The notes: generated by a model not told the origin, from the sequence alone. Shown: positions 1 through 9,198, numbered from the stretch's first letter. The stretch: 49,705 bases of DNA from Candidatus Kaiserbacteria bacterium RIFCSPHIGHO2_02_FULL_55_25 (GCA_001781335.1 MFLL01000001.1:89626-139330); one strand, 5' to 3'. A program made the numbers and translations.

Positions 1-19
1 TGAAAACCGTGAGGCAGCC

Positions 20-217
20 ATGACCGCAAACCTGTTAAGCGTGCCCTGTGCCAACTGCGGTGCAGATCGCGCATCGCACGACCCTGCGTTCAAGGACTCG
101 ATGGAGGACTCCAACATCCCCTATGCGGGGTTTGCCGTAACGTTGATGGAATGCACCGGCTACGTCGCTGGGTTTCCTCTCGAATCGCGGCATCCGTCTG
201 TCGAGCAGACCATTTGA
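20..217 (+). CDS. small hypothetical protein (65 aa)
   Basis: ORF with GAGG Shine-Dalgarno (gtgaggcagccATG), followed by a terminator-like hairpin at 239-260. Confidence 0.45.
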   Translation: MTANLLSVPCANCGADRASHDPAFKDSMEDSNIPYAGFAVTLMECTGYVAGFPLESRHPSVEQTI

Positions 218-238
218 ATCCGGAAGGACACAACGAAT

Positions 239-260
239 AGGCCGCCCGGTGGGCGGCCTT
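239..260 (+). terminator. hairpin GGCCGCCC-ggt-GGGCGGCC followed by TTTTG
   Basis: perfect inverted repeat plus short T-run after the 20-217 ORF. Confidence 0.65.
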
Positions 261-266
261 TTGATA

Positions 267-587
267 TTACGGAAGCGTAGTGATACGTACGGTGGCGTAC
301 GGCTGGCGGTGACCCTTTTTCTTGAAATAGCGGCTCTTCTGGCGGTAGCGGATGACGGTCACTTTGTCGGCGCGGCCGTTTTCCACAAGCTCGGCGGCGA
401 CTTCGGCACCCTTGATGTACGGCGCTCCGACGACCGTCTTCGCTCCGTCGTCGGTGAGAAGCACCTTGTCGAATGTAATCTTTGCGCCAGCCTTGTCGGC
501 ACCTTTCAATTTTTCAATATCCAAAACGCTGTCCTGTGTGACGACGTACTGTTTTCCACCAGTCTCGATTATCGCAATCTTTGCCAT
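267..587 (-). CDS. rplU: 50S ribosomal protein L21
   Basis: MAKIAIIETGGKQYVV...VIRYRQKSRYFKKKGHRQPYATVRI matches the L21 family. Confidence 0.95.
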   Translation of the reverse strand: MAKIAIIETGGKQYVVTQDSVLDIEKLKGADKAGAKITFDKVLLTDDGAKTVVGAPYIKGAEVAAELVENGRADKVTVIRYRQKSRYFKKKGHRQPYATVRITTLP

Positions 588-610
588 AGTGAGGCGCCAC
601 TATAACCTGC

Positions 611-1687
611 TTATTCATCCGCCGCAAGAGCCGGTTTCTCCAATAGAGGCGACTCCAGCTCCGCTGATTCGCCCGTAATGCGCAGTACGTCTTTATCTAT
701 TTTGCCGAGTTCTTTGGAGCCGGCATTGAAATGATTTACCGTAGTAGAAAGTGAATTGCCGAGCTTTTTGTAGTAGTCCTGATACGCGTTGAGATGGCGA
801 CCGAGCGCCTCGACATTCTTGGCAATATCTTTGGCCGTTTCCTCAATCTTAAACGCCTTGAATCCGTAGAGTACGGATTGCAGGTACGCGGCGAATGTTG
901 TCGGGCTCACGATGATGACCTTTTTTTCGTTGTACGCATAGTCGATGAGGTTGCGCGTGTTTACCTTGACCGAACCGACCTCGTTGATGAGCAAATCGTA
1001 GTAAATAGCTTCCGCGGGGATGTACATGAACGCGAACGGGAGCGTCCCGTCCCTGGGACGCACATATTTTGAGGTCTCGTCGATGCGCGTCTTGAGGTCG
1101 TTCTTGAATTGCTTTTCGAGCTCGGCCCGCTGTGTGTCGTCTATCGCGTTTACCAGCCGCTGATAGTTGTCGAGCGAGAATTTCGCGTCGATGGGTATCA
1201 CGCCTTCTTTCGTTTCGATAACGGCGTCCACGGTCTCGCCACCCGGAAATTCGTACTGCATTTTGTATGTCCCCGGCGGCAGAATATTGGAGAGAATGAG
1301 CTCAAGCGATGCCTCGCCGAGATTCCCCCGCTGTTTCTGATGCTTGAGCACCTTTTCGAGGTTGGCCAATTGCTCGGCAATCACCATGAAGCGGGTCGTT
1401 GATTCGTTGGTCTTGGTCTGCTCGACGCGCACTTCGGTAAGCTGCTTCGCCACAAGATCGCGGATGTCGCTTGCGAGCCGCTGTGATTCGCCGAACTGCG
1501 CTTTCATGGACTCAAACATCCGCGTCGTCCCCTCGCCGAGCTTGGAATCCATGCTCCGCTCAAGCTCCTGAATCCGCTGTTGCAAAAGCACCATTCCCTG
1601 ACCTTCTTGCGGCTGGCGGGGTGCCCACAGGAGATACACGAGTGTGCCGAGAATTGCGATGAGAAGTCCGACTACAAGCCATTCCAT
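611..1687 (-). CDS. rmuC: RmuC-family DNA recombination protein
   Basis: N-terminal TM helix, coiled coil, and GNLGEASLELILSNILPPGTYKMQYEFPGGETVDAVIETKEGVIPIDAKF RmuC core; start at 1687 preferred (TAAAAT 8 nt upstream). Confidence 0.9.
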   Translation of the reverse strand: MEWLVVGLLIAILGTLVYLLWAPRQPQEGQGMVLLQQRIQELERSMDSKLGEGTTRMFESMKAQFGESQRLASDIRDLVAKQLTEVRVEQTKTNESTTRFMVIAEQLANLEKVLKHQKQRGNLGEASLELILSNILPPGTYKMQYEFPGGETVDAVIETKEGVIPIDAKFSLDNYQRLVNAIDDTQRAELEKQFKNDLKTRIDETSKYVRPRDGTLPFAFMYIPAEAIYYDLLINEVGSVKVNTRNLIDYAYNEKKVIIVSPTTFAAYLQSVLYGFKAFKIEETAKDIAKNVEALGRHLNAYQDYYKKLGNSLSTTVNHFNAGSKELGKIDKDVLRITGESAELESPLLEKPALAADE

Positions 1688-1761
1688 AGAAAGGCATTTT
1701 ACCATTGTTTGACGCTCTATCCATTCGGACGTAGTCTTGAGACTGGCGGGAGGACTCTGAA

Positions 1762-2022
1762 ATGTTCATTCTAAAACTGACGCTTCTCCTAACGGTGATG
1801 CACGGCGGCACGACATTCGAGGGCGGCCACCATGTTGCGATATTCCTCACTGCACAAGAATGCATGGAGGCCATTCCGAGCGAAATCGATAAGTTGATGG
1901 CAGTGGCGAACGGCACAATGCTGAAGTTGAACAAGCCCATCCGCGCCGTCGTTATCGGCGGGTGCAGGGCTCCAATATTCCTCCGCTCAGTGAGACGGCC
2001 GCCGGTATCCTCCGGCGGCTGA
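1762..2022 (+). CDS. hypothetical protein (86 aa)
   Basis: strong SD (gggaggactctgaaATG); stop codon lies inside the following terminator hairpin. Confidence 0.5.
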   Translation: MFILKLTLLLTVMHGGTTFEGGHHVAIFLTAQECMEAIPSEIDKLMAVANGTMLKLNKPIRAVVIGGCRAPIFLRSVRRPPVSSGG

Positions 2023-2029
2023 TTTTTTT
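1998..2029 (+). terminator. GCCGCCGG...CCGGCGGC hairpin plus T7
   Basis: 8-bp GC stem followed by tgatttttttg. Confidence 0.75.
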
Positions 2030-2045
2030 GATATAATCTGCGGAT

Positions 2046-2498
2046 ATGCTCACCCAACAAATCAAGACCGACATGACAGCGGCGATGAAAGCCCGAGACA
2101 CGCTCAAGGTCAATACGCTTCGCGGAGCCATGACCGCATTTACCAATGAGCTCGTAGCAAAAGGGCGTAAGCCCACCGAGGAGCTTGCGGACAACGACGC
2201 CATCACGGTGCTCAAGCGACTTGCGAAACAGCGGCAGGATTCTATTGAACAATTCACCAAGGGCAACCGGCCGGAACTTGCGGAAAAAGAGTCGAAAGAG
2301 CTCGAAGTATTGAAAGCATACCTGCCGCAAATGGCGAGCCGTGAGGAGATTGAAAAAGTCGCACTCTCAAAGAAAACCGAGCTTGGTATCACCGACGTCT
2401 CCGGCGCGGGCAAACTCATGGGTGCAGTGATAAAAGAATTCGCCGGCCACGCCGATGGTGCCGATGTGAAAGCCGTAATTCAGGGCTTGTTTTCTTGA
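2046..2498 (+). CDS. yqeY: GatB/YqeY domain protein
   Basis: full-length YqeY family: MKARDTLKVNTLRGAMTAFTNELV...LPQMASREEIEKV...GKLMGAVIKEFAGHADGADVKAVIQ. Confidence 0.93.
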   Translation: MLTQQIKTDMTAAMKARDTLKVNTLRGAMTAFTNELVAKGRKPTEELADNDAITVLKRLAKQRQDSIEQFTKGNRPELAEKESKELEVLKAYLPQMASREEIEKVALSKKTELGITDVSGAGKLMGAVIKEFAGHADGADVKAVIQGLFS

Positions 2499-2512
2499 CC
2501 TCCTCTTGACAC

Positions 2513-2540
2513 TAGACAAATCTCGTTGTCGTGATATAAT
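2513..2540 (+). promoter_or_regulatory. promoter TAGACA-16-TATAAT
   Basis: -35 at 2513-2518 and -10 at 2535-2540, upstream of the 2606 gene. Confidence 0.6.
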
Positions 2541-2605
2541 TAAAGGTAGTATAAATTGTTGTGTTTGTTGCGTTGCGTCCCCGTTTTTCACTACACGAGG
2601 ACCCA

Positions 2606-2812
2606 ATGGCTGACATAAAAGAACTCGCTAGAAATGCTGTGAAGAAGCTTGCCGAAGGCAACGCGGTCAACGAGGCCGATGCCATAAGCAAAGCGATTCG
2701 CGGAGCTGGTATCACCCATCGAGGTGACCATCAGCGTCTCATGCGCGAAGTTGGTACACAGTTTGTCCGTAACAAGCGGGATGAAGAACGTGCCAACCGA
2801 AGAAGCGCCTGA
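2606..2812 (+). CDS. small hypothetical protein (68 aa)
   Basis: promoter plus SD (cgaggacccaATG); in frame within the 2561-2812 ORF; stop overlaps next start. Confidence 0.6.
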   Translation: MADIKELARNAVKKLAEGNAVNEADAISKAIRGAGITHRGDHQRLMREVGTQFVRNKRDEERANRRSA

Positions 2813-3159
2813 TGAAAAACTTCGACAAAGGCCAACCGAAGGTTGCCCGGGTCATTCCACCGAACGAGTGCGTCATCTTCTGCAAAGGATGGAGCATTGC
2901 GTTCGTATGGGATTATCCGCTCGAAACCGAAATGTTGTGGGAGAAACTCCACGGCAATGCCATCGATGACCGCCCAACGCCGCAGCCGCCAAACCTCGAC
3001 CCGCTCAGGCCTCTTAAGGAATTGACCAGGTGGGACAGGATAGCAGCGAAGAAATTGGCGTTCGGCACCATCAAGGGCAATCGTGAGCGAGCTCTCAAGC
3101 AAGCCGAAAAAGATGCAGCAAAAGCACAAAGGGCTCTCGAAGAGCCACTATTGTTATGA
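2812..3159 (+). CDS. hypothetical protein (115 aa)
   Basis: start overlaps the preceding stop (tgATGa), followed by a strong terminator. Confidence 0.6.
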   Translation: MKNFDKGQPKVARVIPPNECVIFCKGWSIAFVWDYPLETEMLWEKLHGNAIDDRPTPQPPNLDPLRPLKELTRWDRIAAKKLAFGTIKGNRERALKQAEKDAAKAQRALEEPLLL

Positions 3160-3198
3160 CCGCGGGGACTAGTATCGTCCGTACCCCGCGGTTTTTGT
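3159..3198 (+). terminator. ACCGCGGGG...CCCCGCGGT hairpin plus T-run
   Basis: 9-bp stem followed by ttttgttttttta. Confidence 0.85.
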
Positions 3199-3207
3199 TT
3201 TTTTATT

Positions 3208-4365
3208 TTAAAGCGCGCGGCCGAGGTAGATGGAGTACGCGGCGGCCGCTGCGGCACAGAGAAACGCAATCATGAAAGTGAGCGGCACCGAGGCGACGGC
3301 AATCAGCATGACTACCAGCAAACACACAAGCAATCTGCCGAGCGCGATTCCCATCTCTTTGAGCGCCGTGTGCTCGTCGACAAACGTGGTGTTGTCGGCC
3401 GACTGCTCGTACGTGCCCACATCAATCCCCCGCCGCTGCGGACGCGAGCCGATATAAAAATACGTGTCCACCAATATCACGCCGACGGCGCCGCCCACGG
3501 TGAGCCGCATAATCCACGCCGAAGCCGCGAGGAGCGCGAGGGTCGACGAGCTCGCGCGTGAAAGCGGACTATGGAATAAGCTCCGGATGAAGAGCCCCAA
3601 AAGGTACGTCACCGAAAGTACGATGCCGAGCATCGGGTACGACCAGTTGAGAAGTATGAAAACGACGAGCGGCCACAAGAGGATGAGCGCCGCGCCTTCG
3701 ATGCCGTGCATGACCGCTTCCAGCGTCATACGGCGCCGCGAGTGCGAAAAGAGTTCATGGAACGTCTGACGATAATTCCAGATGAAGCCCTCGTGCACAT
3801 CCCTCATTCCGGAGAGCGGCAAAATAGTAACGACCGAAAGAACCGCCGCGACCGATAAGAGCACTATCGGCGAGACCGGACCATAGGTAAGGAGGAGTCC
3901 TGCAACGGCGGGCATGAAGGCGACAAGAATTTCGGCGGCATAACGGGTCCGCGAAGGCATTATTTCGCGCGCCTGCTCCACGAGCGCCACTTCATACGGC
4001 ACCCAATAGAATGCTCTGTACGCACCCATGAGCACGGCAAACAATCCTACACCCCACCCGAATCCGCCGATATATCCGGCAAATGACGCGGAAAGCACGG
4101 TGAATGCGGAGGCGAGGAATAGCACGGCATACACCATGAGCCGTCTGAAACCGTGACGGAGCAAGCGTGCGGTCCACGGCGTGAGCAATATGGTGACGAC
4201 TTGCGTGAGCGCATACGTGAGGACGACAGACGCAATGCCTTCGGCAATGCTTCCGTACCGGACGTAGAAAAACTGAAAAATAAATACCCACGCATACACC
4301 TGCGCAGCCGAAAGCGTTACCCGCAGGAGCACCCGATGGAGAGCGCGGGCGCGAGGGAGCGGCAT
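3208..4365 (-). CDS. MFS-type multi-pass transporter
   Basis: about 10-12 hydrophobic segments; MFS-like layout. Confidence 0.7.
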   Translation of the reverse strand: MPLPRARALHRVLLRVTLSAAQVYAWVFIFQFFYVRYGSIAEGIASVVLTYALTQVVTILLTPWTARLLRHGFRRLMVYAVLFLASAFTVLSASFAGYIGGFGWGVGLFAVLMGAYRAFYWVPYEVALVEQAREIMPSRTRYAAEILVAFMPAVAGLLLTYGPVSPIVLLSVAAVLSVVTILPLSGMRDVHEGFIWNYRQTFHELFSHSRRRMTLEAVMHGIEGAALILLWPLVVFILLNWSYPMLGIVLSVTYLLGLFIRSLFHSPLSRASSSTLALLAASAWIMRLTVGGAVGVILVDTYFYIGSRPQRRGIDVGTYEQSADNTTFVDEHTALKEMGIALGRLLVCLLVVMLIAVASVPLTFMIAFLCAAAAAAYSIYLGRAL

Positions 4366-4366
4366 A

Positions 4367-4732
4367 CTATTCGGTGTCGACGTGAACCCGGCGTTTTGTC
4401 AGCGGCGCGAGGAGCGGTACGCCTGCGACGAGCGCATACCCGACCCACACATTCCAATCCGCATAGAGCTGCCACCCTGAATACGGGACCGAGAAAACCA
4501 TGTCGAGAAGTATCACGATTATCGCCCACCCGATGGAATGCGGAAGAATATCTTTCCAAGATGAAAACTTGAGCGAATGTGCGGCGATGGTCGCCGTGAC
4601 GATGAGGATAATGATGGCGAGCATCCGAGGCAAGAACCCTGCGGTGAATCCGTAGAGAACGAGTCCCGACCATGCGAGATACATGACCGCGTAAATCACG
4701 ATACCCCACCCGAGCATGGAGGCGTATTTCAT
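4367..4732 (-). CDS. integral membrane protein (121 aa)
   Basis: four hydrophobic segments; CATAAT -10 6 nt before ATG. Confidence 0.7.
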   Translation of the reverse strand: MKYASMLGWGIVIYAVMYLAWSGLVLYGFTAGFLPRMLAIIILIVTATIAAHSLKFSSWKDILPHSIGWAIIVILLDMVFSVPYSGWQLYADWNVWVGYALVAGVPLLAPLTKRRVHVDTE

Positions 4733-4800
4733 AGCCTCATTATGCGCTACATTACGCTCCCTGCATTGCTTTGAAGCGCTCTCATGTGGATAGCCAATAC

Positions 4801-4826
4801 AAAAGCTCCGCCGAAGCGGAGCTTTT
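4801..4826. terminator. bidirectional terminator AAAAGCTCCG-ccgaag-CGGAGCTTTT
   Basis: 10-bp stem with flanking A and T tracts. Confidence 0.85.
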
Positions 4827-4852
4827 GTCGGGACGGTCAGTGCCGCTGGAAA

Positions 4853-5206
4853 TTACCAACGTCCACCGCCGCCTCCGTTTCCACCGCGACCACCGCCGCC
4901 GCCGCCATATCCACCGCGGTCGTTGCCGCCGCTGCGGAAATTGTTGCGAGGGCGCTCTTCCATCGGACGGGCCTCGTTGACCGTAAGAGTACGACCACCG
5001 AAATCCTTTCCGTTCCAGAGCTCGATCGCCTTCTGGGCGTCTTCGTCAGACGTCATCTCCACGAAACCGAATCCCTTGGAGCGACCACTCATGCGATCCA
5101 TGATGATAGTCGCCGACTCAACGGCTCCGGCTTGAGAGAAGGCCTCGCGAAGTTCGTCTTCCGACGTAGAGTACGGAAGACCACCCACATAAAGCTTCTT
5201 TGCCAT
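4853..5206 (-). CDS. RRM-domain RNA-binding protein with Gly/Arg-rich tail
   Basis: KLYVGGLPYSTSEDELREAF...RSKGFGFVEM (RNP2/RNP1), GGNDRGGYGGGGGGRGGNGGGGG tail. Confidence 0.95.
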   Translation of the reverse strand: MAKKLYVGGLPYSTSEDELREAFSQAGAVESATIIMDRMSGRSKGFGFVEMTSDEDAQKAIELWNGKDFGGRTLTVNEARPMEERPRNNFRSGGNDRGGYGGGGGGRGGNGGGGGRW

Positions 5207-5393
5207 GTTGTTCTTGCTTCTTCTTTTCCTTTAAAAATGTAAACCGACTTTTTCCCTGCTTGGCATGGAAATACTTACATTCGACGACACTTTAGCACCC
5301 CACGTCAAATTGGCAAGGCTAGGTGGGGATTACCTGTGGGTACGTCTTGTGGGTTACAAGTCCATGCTCGCCGTCGCTCGCAAATTTCCGGAC

Positions 5394-5420
5394 AACCCAG
5401 TAGGTCTGACCTACTGGGTT
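5394..5420. repeat. perfect hairpin AACCCAGTAGGT-CTG-ACCTACTGGGTT
   Basis: 12-bp perfect arms, 3-nt loop, intergenic. Confidence 0.85.
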
Positions 5421-5450
5421 TGCCGTTCAAAATACAAGCGATTGATCCCT

Positions 5451-6269
5451 CTACCGGACGGAAATACTGAAGCTTTGCACATCAACCTTACCTGCCAAAC
5501 TTTTTGTAAAGAATTGCACGTAGTATGTACCGGATTTCGAGAATGTATGAGTAAAGCTCGGGCTTGCCGTAAATTCAGCATCGTTTGGAATACCTGAGCC
5601 TTCACTCACGCTAACTGGAGAACCATCGGCCCAAATGACCGCGAAGCGCGTTGCCCCGGGCACTGATATCTCCCACATGCCGGCTTGGCCAACCGAAAGT
5701 GATGTTGGACCGGATACAGCAGTTACGGCAGTAGAGGAGCATAAAGATACCTGCTCATTGGAAATTATGAAAGCAGGACTTTCTGCGACGACTGCGCCGG
5801 TTGTTTTGTCTACTAAGAGCAACCTGTACCAATTTTGAGAGTTATCGAAGTTGCACGGCACGTTCCAAACTATTTGATTTCTTTCGCCAGAACTAGTGAC
5901 ATTGTCAGTTACAACAGAAGATATTTTGCTTCCCACTGGAGTTGAAACAACATTGAGCGTTAATTTTCCAGAGTAATCACCGGCCCAAATTACAACGTGA
6001 GAACTTCCACGAGTAAGAGATTCACTTGCAACTGGTGAGATGAATTCAATAGACTGCCCGGCTTGCGAATTGACTGACGGATTTGAAACAGTATTTTCTG
6101 TCGGCAAAGTCCTATTCGGCCCAAAAAGAGTGTTTTGCGGATTTTCAAAAGTGGTCTGCGAAGGTGCTTGCCGTTGAACGACGTAATACGCGCCGCCGCT
6201 GACCACAATCAAGCCAAGCACTATCGCTATCAAAACACTGATACCTAAAAATCCTCGTTCAGTTTGCAT
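5451..6269 (-). CDS. membrane-anchored secreted protein with Ig-like repeats (272 aa)
   Basis: N-terminal TM (GFLGISVLIAIVLGLIVVSGGAYYVV) then beta-rich extracytoplasmic region. Confidence 0.7.
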   Translation of the reverse strand: MQTERGFLGISVLIAIVLGLIVVSGGAYYVVQRQAPSQTTFENPQNTLFGPNRTLPTENTVSNPSVNSQAGQSIEFISPVASESLTRGSSHVVIWAGDYSGKLTLNVVSTPVGSKISSVVTDNVTSSGERNQIVWNVPCNFDNSQNWYRLLLVDKTTGAVVAESPAFIISNEQVSLCSSTAVTAVSGPTSLSVGQAGMWEISVPGATRFAVIWADGSPVSVSEGSGIPNDAEFTASPSFTHTFSKSGTYYVQFFTKSLAGKVDVQSFSISVR

Positions 6270-6339
6270 AAATAAAAAGTGGGGAAAATTTAATAATTAC
6301 ACCCACACAATACCACGTTCTTCGTCAAATTCGGATTAG

Positions 6340-6411
6340 TGGACCAGCGGGGAATCGGACCCCGGACCTCCTCATTGCAAATGAGGCATTCTACCACTGA
6401 ACTACTGGCCC
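6340..6411 (-). tRNA. tRNA-Ala (anticodon TGC)
   Basis: GGGCCAG acceptor, D arm, CTCAT-TTGCAAT-GAG arm, GGTCCGATTCC T-arm, CTGGTCCA; CCA not encoded. Confidence 0.95.
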
Positions 6412-6434
6412 TATTTCATTATCCTCGCAACCTC

Positions 6435-7400
6435 TCACCTACCCATCGCAAGATGTATAGCATGTTCCAGGAATTCCGTCACCGATGAACCCACCGCTTC
6501 AAGCATCGAAGGGAACGTCGCGCCCGGATACAGCCCCGGTATCGCATTGACCTCAAGAAGGTACACGGCGGTCGGGGTCACGATGAGGTCGGAGCGCGAA
6601 AAGTGCGACATACCGAGCGCGCGATGCGCTCTGCGCGCGGTATCGGCGAGCGTGAGCTTTTGCGTATACGAAAACGGACTCGGTACAGAGTGACGCATCG
6701 TCCCGCTTTCATGCGGTTCCCTGCCGAGAAACATTCCCTCCCGCTCCACGTGCGCGGGCGGCAGCACATACAGCTCTTCATTCCGGAAGTTATCTATCAC
6801 ACCGACCGAGGCTTCCTTGCCGCGCACATATTCCTCGACAAGCGCGGAACCGAACGCATCAAGCACGTCCCCTATCGCATCGGGTAAATCGACAACGGTC
6901 GCCGCGACCCGTATCCCGCTTCCGGCGCCTTCCAAGGCCGGCTTCACGATATACGGCGGCCCGAATTGCGAGAAAGTGAGGCCGGCCATATCCGCGGTAT
7001 TCAGCTCATTGCGTGGCGTAAAGGATACCCCGCGCGGGACACGAATACCCGCTTGAGCGAGAATTTCACGTGCGCGGTTTTTGTTGAGCGACAATCCTGC
7101 GGCAACCGGTCGCGCGCCCGCATACGGAACACCGATTTGCTCTATCACGCGCTGCACCGTCCCGTCCTCACCCACTCCACCGTGCAGTGCGTTCAAGACA
7201 ACGTCCACCTGCGCAAGCGCGCGGGCCGGCGTCGCCGGTGACCCCCGCAAATGCCACAGACCCGTCTTGTCAACAAGAATATCCCGCACGTCATATTTCT
7301 CCTCCGGCAATGCATTCAACATTGCCGCACCTGTTTTGAGCGAAAGATTGTATTCGCCGGAAGTCCCGCCACGTAGAACACCGACTATCATCCGTGCCAT
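6435..7400 (-). CDS. ddl: D-alanine--D-alanine ligase
   Basis: ATP-grasp: VGVLRGGTSGEYNLSLKTG, LHGGVGEDG, IVKPALEGAGSGI, EVNAIPGL; start 7400 preferred (TATACT 7 nt upstream). Confidence 0.93.
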   Translation of the reverse strand: MARMIVGVLRGGTSGEYNLSLKTGAAMLNALPEEKYDVRDILVDKTGLWHLRGSPATPARALAQVDVVLNALHGGVGEDGTVQRVIEQIGVPYAGARPVAAGLSLNKNRAREILAQAGIRVPRGVSFTPRNELNTADMAGLTFSQFGPPYIVKPALEGAGSGIRVAATVVDLPDAIGDVLDAFGSALVEEYVRGKEASVGVIDNFRNEELYVLPPAHVEREGMFLGREPHESGTMRHSVPSPFSYTQKLTLADTARRAHRALGMSHFSRSDLIVTPTAVYLLEVNAIPGLYPGATFPSMLEAVGSSVTEFLEHAIHLAMGR

Positions 7401-7424
7401 TCCGCAAAGTATATCACTTTGCGG

Positions 7425-7512
7425 AAGTATCAAGTTTCGGGTATCAAGTATAAAATTGTTACTTTCTGTTTTGATACTTGTTTGGTACTTGCTACTTGTT
7501 ACTTGAAACTTA
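7425..7512. repeat. degenerate inverted cluster of AAGTATCAAGT / ACTTGATACTT-type units
   Basis: gaagtatcaagtttcgggtatcaagtata ... ttttgatacttgtttggtacttgctacttgttacttg between ddl and uvrC. Confidence 0.65.
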
Positions 7513-8719
7513 TTCGCTGTCGACGTTTTCTATGCCACTCGACAGCGAATCTATGGGCTTCGCTGTTGGCAAGCAGGATGTCGCGCTCATACGCTTCTGT
7601 CACCCGCCGCTCACCGATGAGCCGCTCCGGCTTATGCCTCTCGTTCTTGACGACACCGACTACCGGTATACCTACACCCGCCTTGCGCAAGACACGCTCA
7701 GCGACACGTACCTGCGCCGTGCCGCCATCCACGACAAGCGCGCGGGGCAAGGGCCACTCCGCATGAGCAAGGCGCCGCTCCAACGCCTCGACGAGAGCCG
7801 CCACGTCGTTGTTGGTCGCGTTTTTAATTTTGAATTTGCGGTACGCCGATTTGTACGCCTCGCCGTTGTCCACAACAGTCATCACGGCAACAGTCTCTGT
7901 GCCGGAAGTGTGCGCTACGTCGAACGCCTCAATGCGGGCCCCACCGCCGGCAGAAACCCGTTCGTGCCTGATGAGCGATACGTCGCGAATGTGTTCGAGC
8001 GCTGATATCTGACGCCGTAGGGTGTGCGCCTTTTCATACTCTTCCGCCTTCGCTACCGCTTTCATTTCTTTTGCCAATTGCCGCTTCAGTCCTTTGAAAT
8101 TACCCGAGAAAAGTTGACGAATATGTCTGATTACGACCCCGTACTCGCCTTTTGAGATTTCTCCCGAACACACCCCCGGACAAAGCCCTATCTGTCTGTT
8201 GAAACAGGGCTTGCCCGTTTGCGGCGTGCACTTGTCTCGAAACGGAAATATTTTGCGGACGATTTTTACGGCCTCTCGCAGTGCGAGGCCCTGTGTGAAC
8301 GGACCAAATACAGCCTGTAGCTTGTAGCTGGTAGCTTGTAGTCCGAACAATTCGCGTCCGCGCACGACGAGTACGCGCGGGAAATCTTCCTTCGTGATAA
8401 CGACGTAATTAAAACTCTTGTTGTCTTTTGCCATCGCGTTGTACGACGGCTGATGACTCTTGATGAGATTGGCTTCGAGGATAAGCGCCTCGAGTACCGA
8501 GTCGGTCTTTGTATGAGCAACTGAGGTCGCTTCATTCACCATCCGCGCCACCGCCTCGCCGCGAGTGGAAACGATGTCGGAAGCGAAATAGCTACGCACG
8601 CGGTCGCGCAGTGACGTAGCCTTCCCTATATAGAGAATCTTTCTTGCTTTTTTGAAGAAATAGACCCCCGGTGAGTCCGGAAGTTTGAATTTTGAGAGTT
8701 TTGTGCGCTCCATAGCCAT
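7499..8719 (-). CDS. uvrC: excinuclease ABC subunit C (short form)
   Basis: GIY-YIG (PGVYFFKKARKILYIGKA), UVR motif region, RNase H-like C domain (ALVVDGGTAQV); ends before a HhH region. Confidence 0.93.
   Translation of the reverse strand: MAMERTKLSKFKLPDSPGVYFFKKARKILYIGKATSLRDRVRSYFASDIVSTRGEAVARMVNEATSVAHTKTDSVLEALILEANLIKSHQPSYNAMAKDNKSFNYVVITKEDFPRVLVVRGRELFGLQATSYKLQAVFGPFTQGLALREAVKIVRKIFPFRDKCTPQTGKPCFNRQIGLCPGVCSGEISKGEYGVVIRHIRQLFSGNFKGLKRQLAKEMKAVAKAEEYEKAHTLRRQISALEHIRDVSLIRHERVSAGGGARIEAFDVAHTSGTETVAVMTVVDNGEAYKSAYRKFKIKNATNNDVAALVEALERRLAHAEWPLPRALVVDGGTAQVRVAERVLRKAGVGIPVVGVVKNERHKPERLIGERRVTEAYERDILLANSEAHRFAVEWHRKRRQRISFK
8317..8341 (-). repeat. in-frame tandem repeat (2x CTACAAGCTAC) in uvrC
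   Basis: gtagcttgtag-ctg-gtagcttgtag encodes LQATSYKLQ. Confidence 0.75.
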
Positions 8720-8769
8720 AGAGTCTGCCGCAGTATGGTGACTGCGGCAAGCTCATGGTGTTCGATACA

Positions 8770-9063
8770 TCACTTGGCCAATGGCCGGGTGAGTATTGCC
8801 GTGTACGTGTCGTACACATAGTCGGGCAACGGCCCACCCTCCAGATACTGCTGTACATCAGCGTGAATCTGATTATCCGACTCCGGATTACTGGCTTCTG
8901 CGGCAGTATGCCGTTCAGCATATGCCCTGCGAAAGACCTCGTGGTCGGTATCGGCATCGTAACGTCTTGCCAGCTCGGCAACCACGGCAATCTTCTCGAG
9001 GAAGAAGCCGTTCTTGCGCTGATATGCAACCCCGTCAGAGGTAGGCATCACCAGATGAAGCAT
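8770..9063 (-). CDS. hypothetical protein (97 aa)
   Basis: ORF with plausible composition; weak SD. Confidence 0.5.
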   Translation of the reverse strand: MLHLVMPTSDGVAYQRKNGFFLEKIAVVAELARRYDADTDHEVFRRAYAERHTAAEASNPESDNQIHADVQQYLEGGPLPDYVYDTYTAILTRPLAK

Positions 9064-9167
9064 GCGGCACCTATGAACTGTTTGGAGCGTCCTAAAAATT
9101 TAGTATCGCACACAAAAAGCCCGGCGTTTTTATAAAAACTGTGGACAAGTCGGATATAGAAATCAAA

Positions 9168-9198
9168 AGAGCCCCGAACTCAACGCGACAGGGGCTCT
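9168..9198 (-). terminator. AGAGCCCC...GGGGCTCT then TTTTGATTT (minus strand)
   Basis: 8-bp stem with U-tract on the minus strand. Confidence 0.8.

Noticed and set aside
249-605. 118-aa plus-strand ORF
   Set aside because: Antisense to rplU, whose product is unambiguous.
5265-5597. 110-aa plus-strand ORF
   Set aside because: Runs through the 5394-5420 palindrome and overlaps the 3' end of the minus-strand secreted-protein gene; no SD and no recognisable family.
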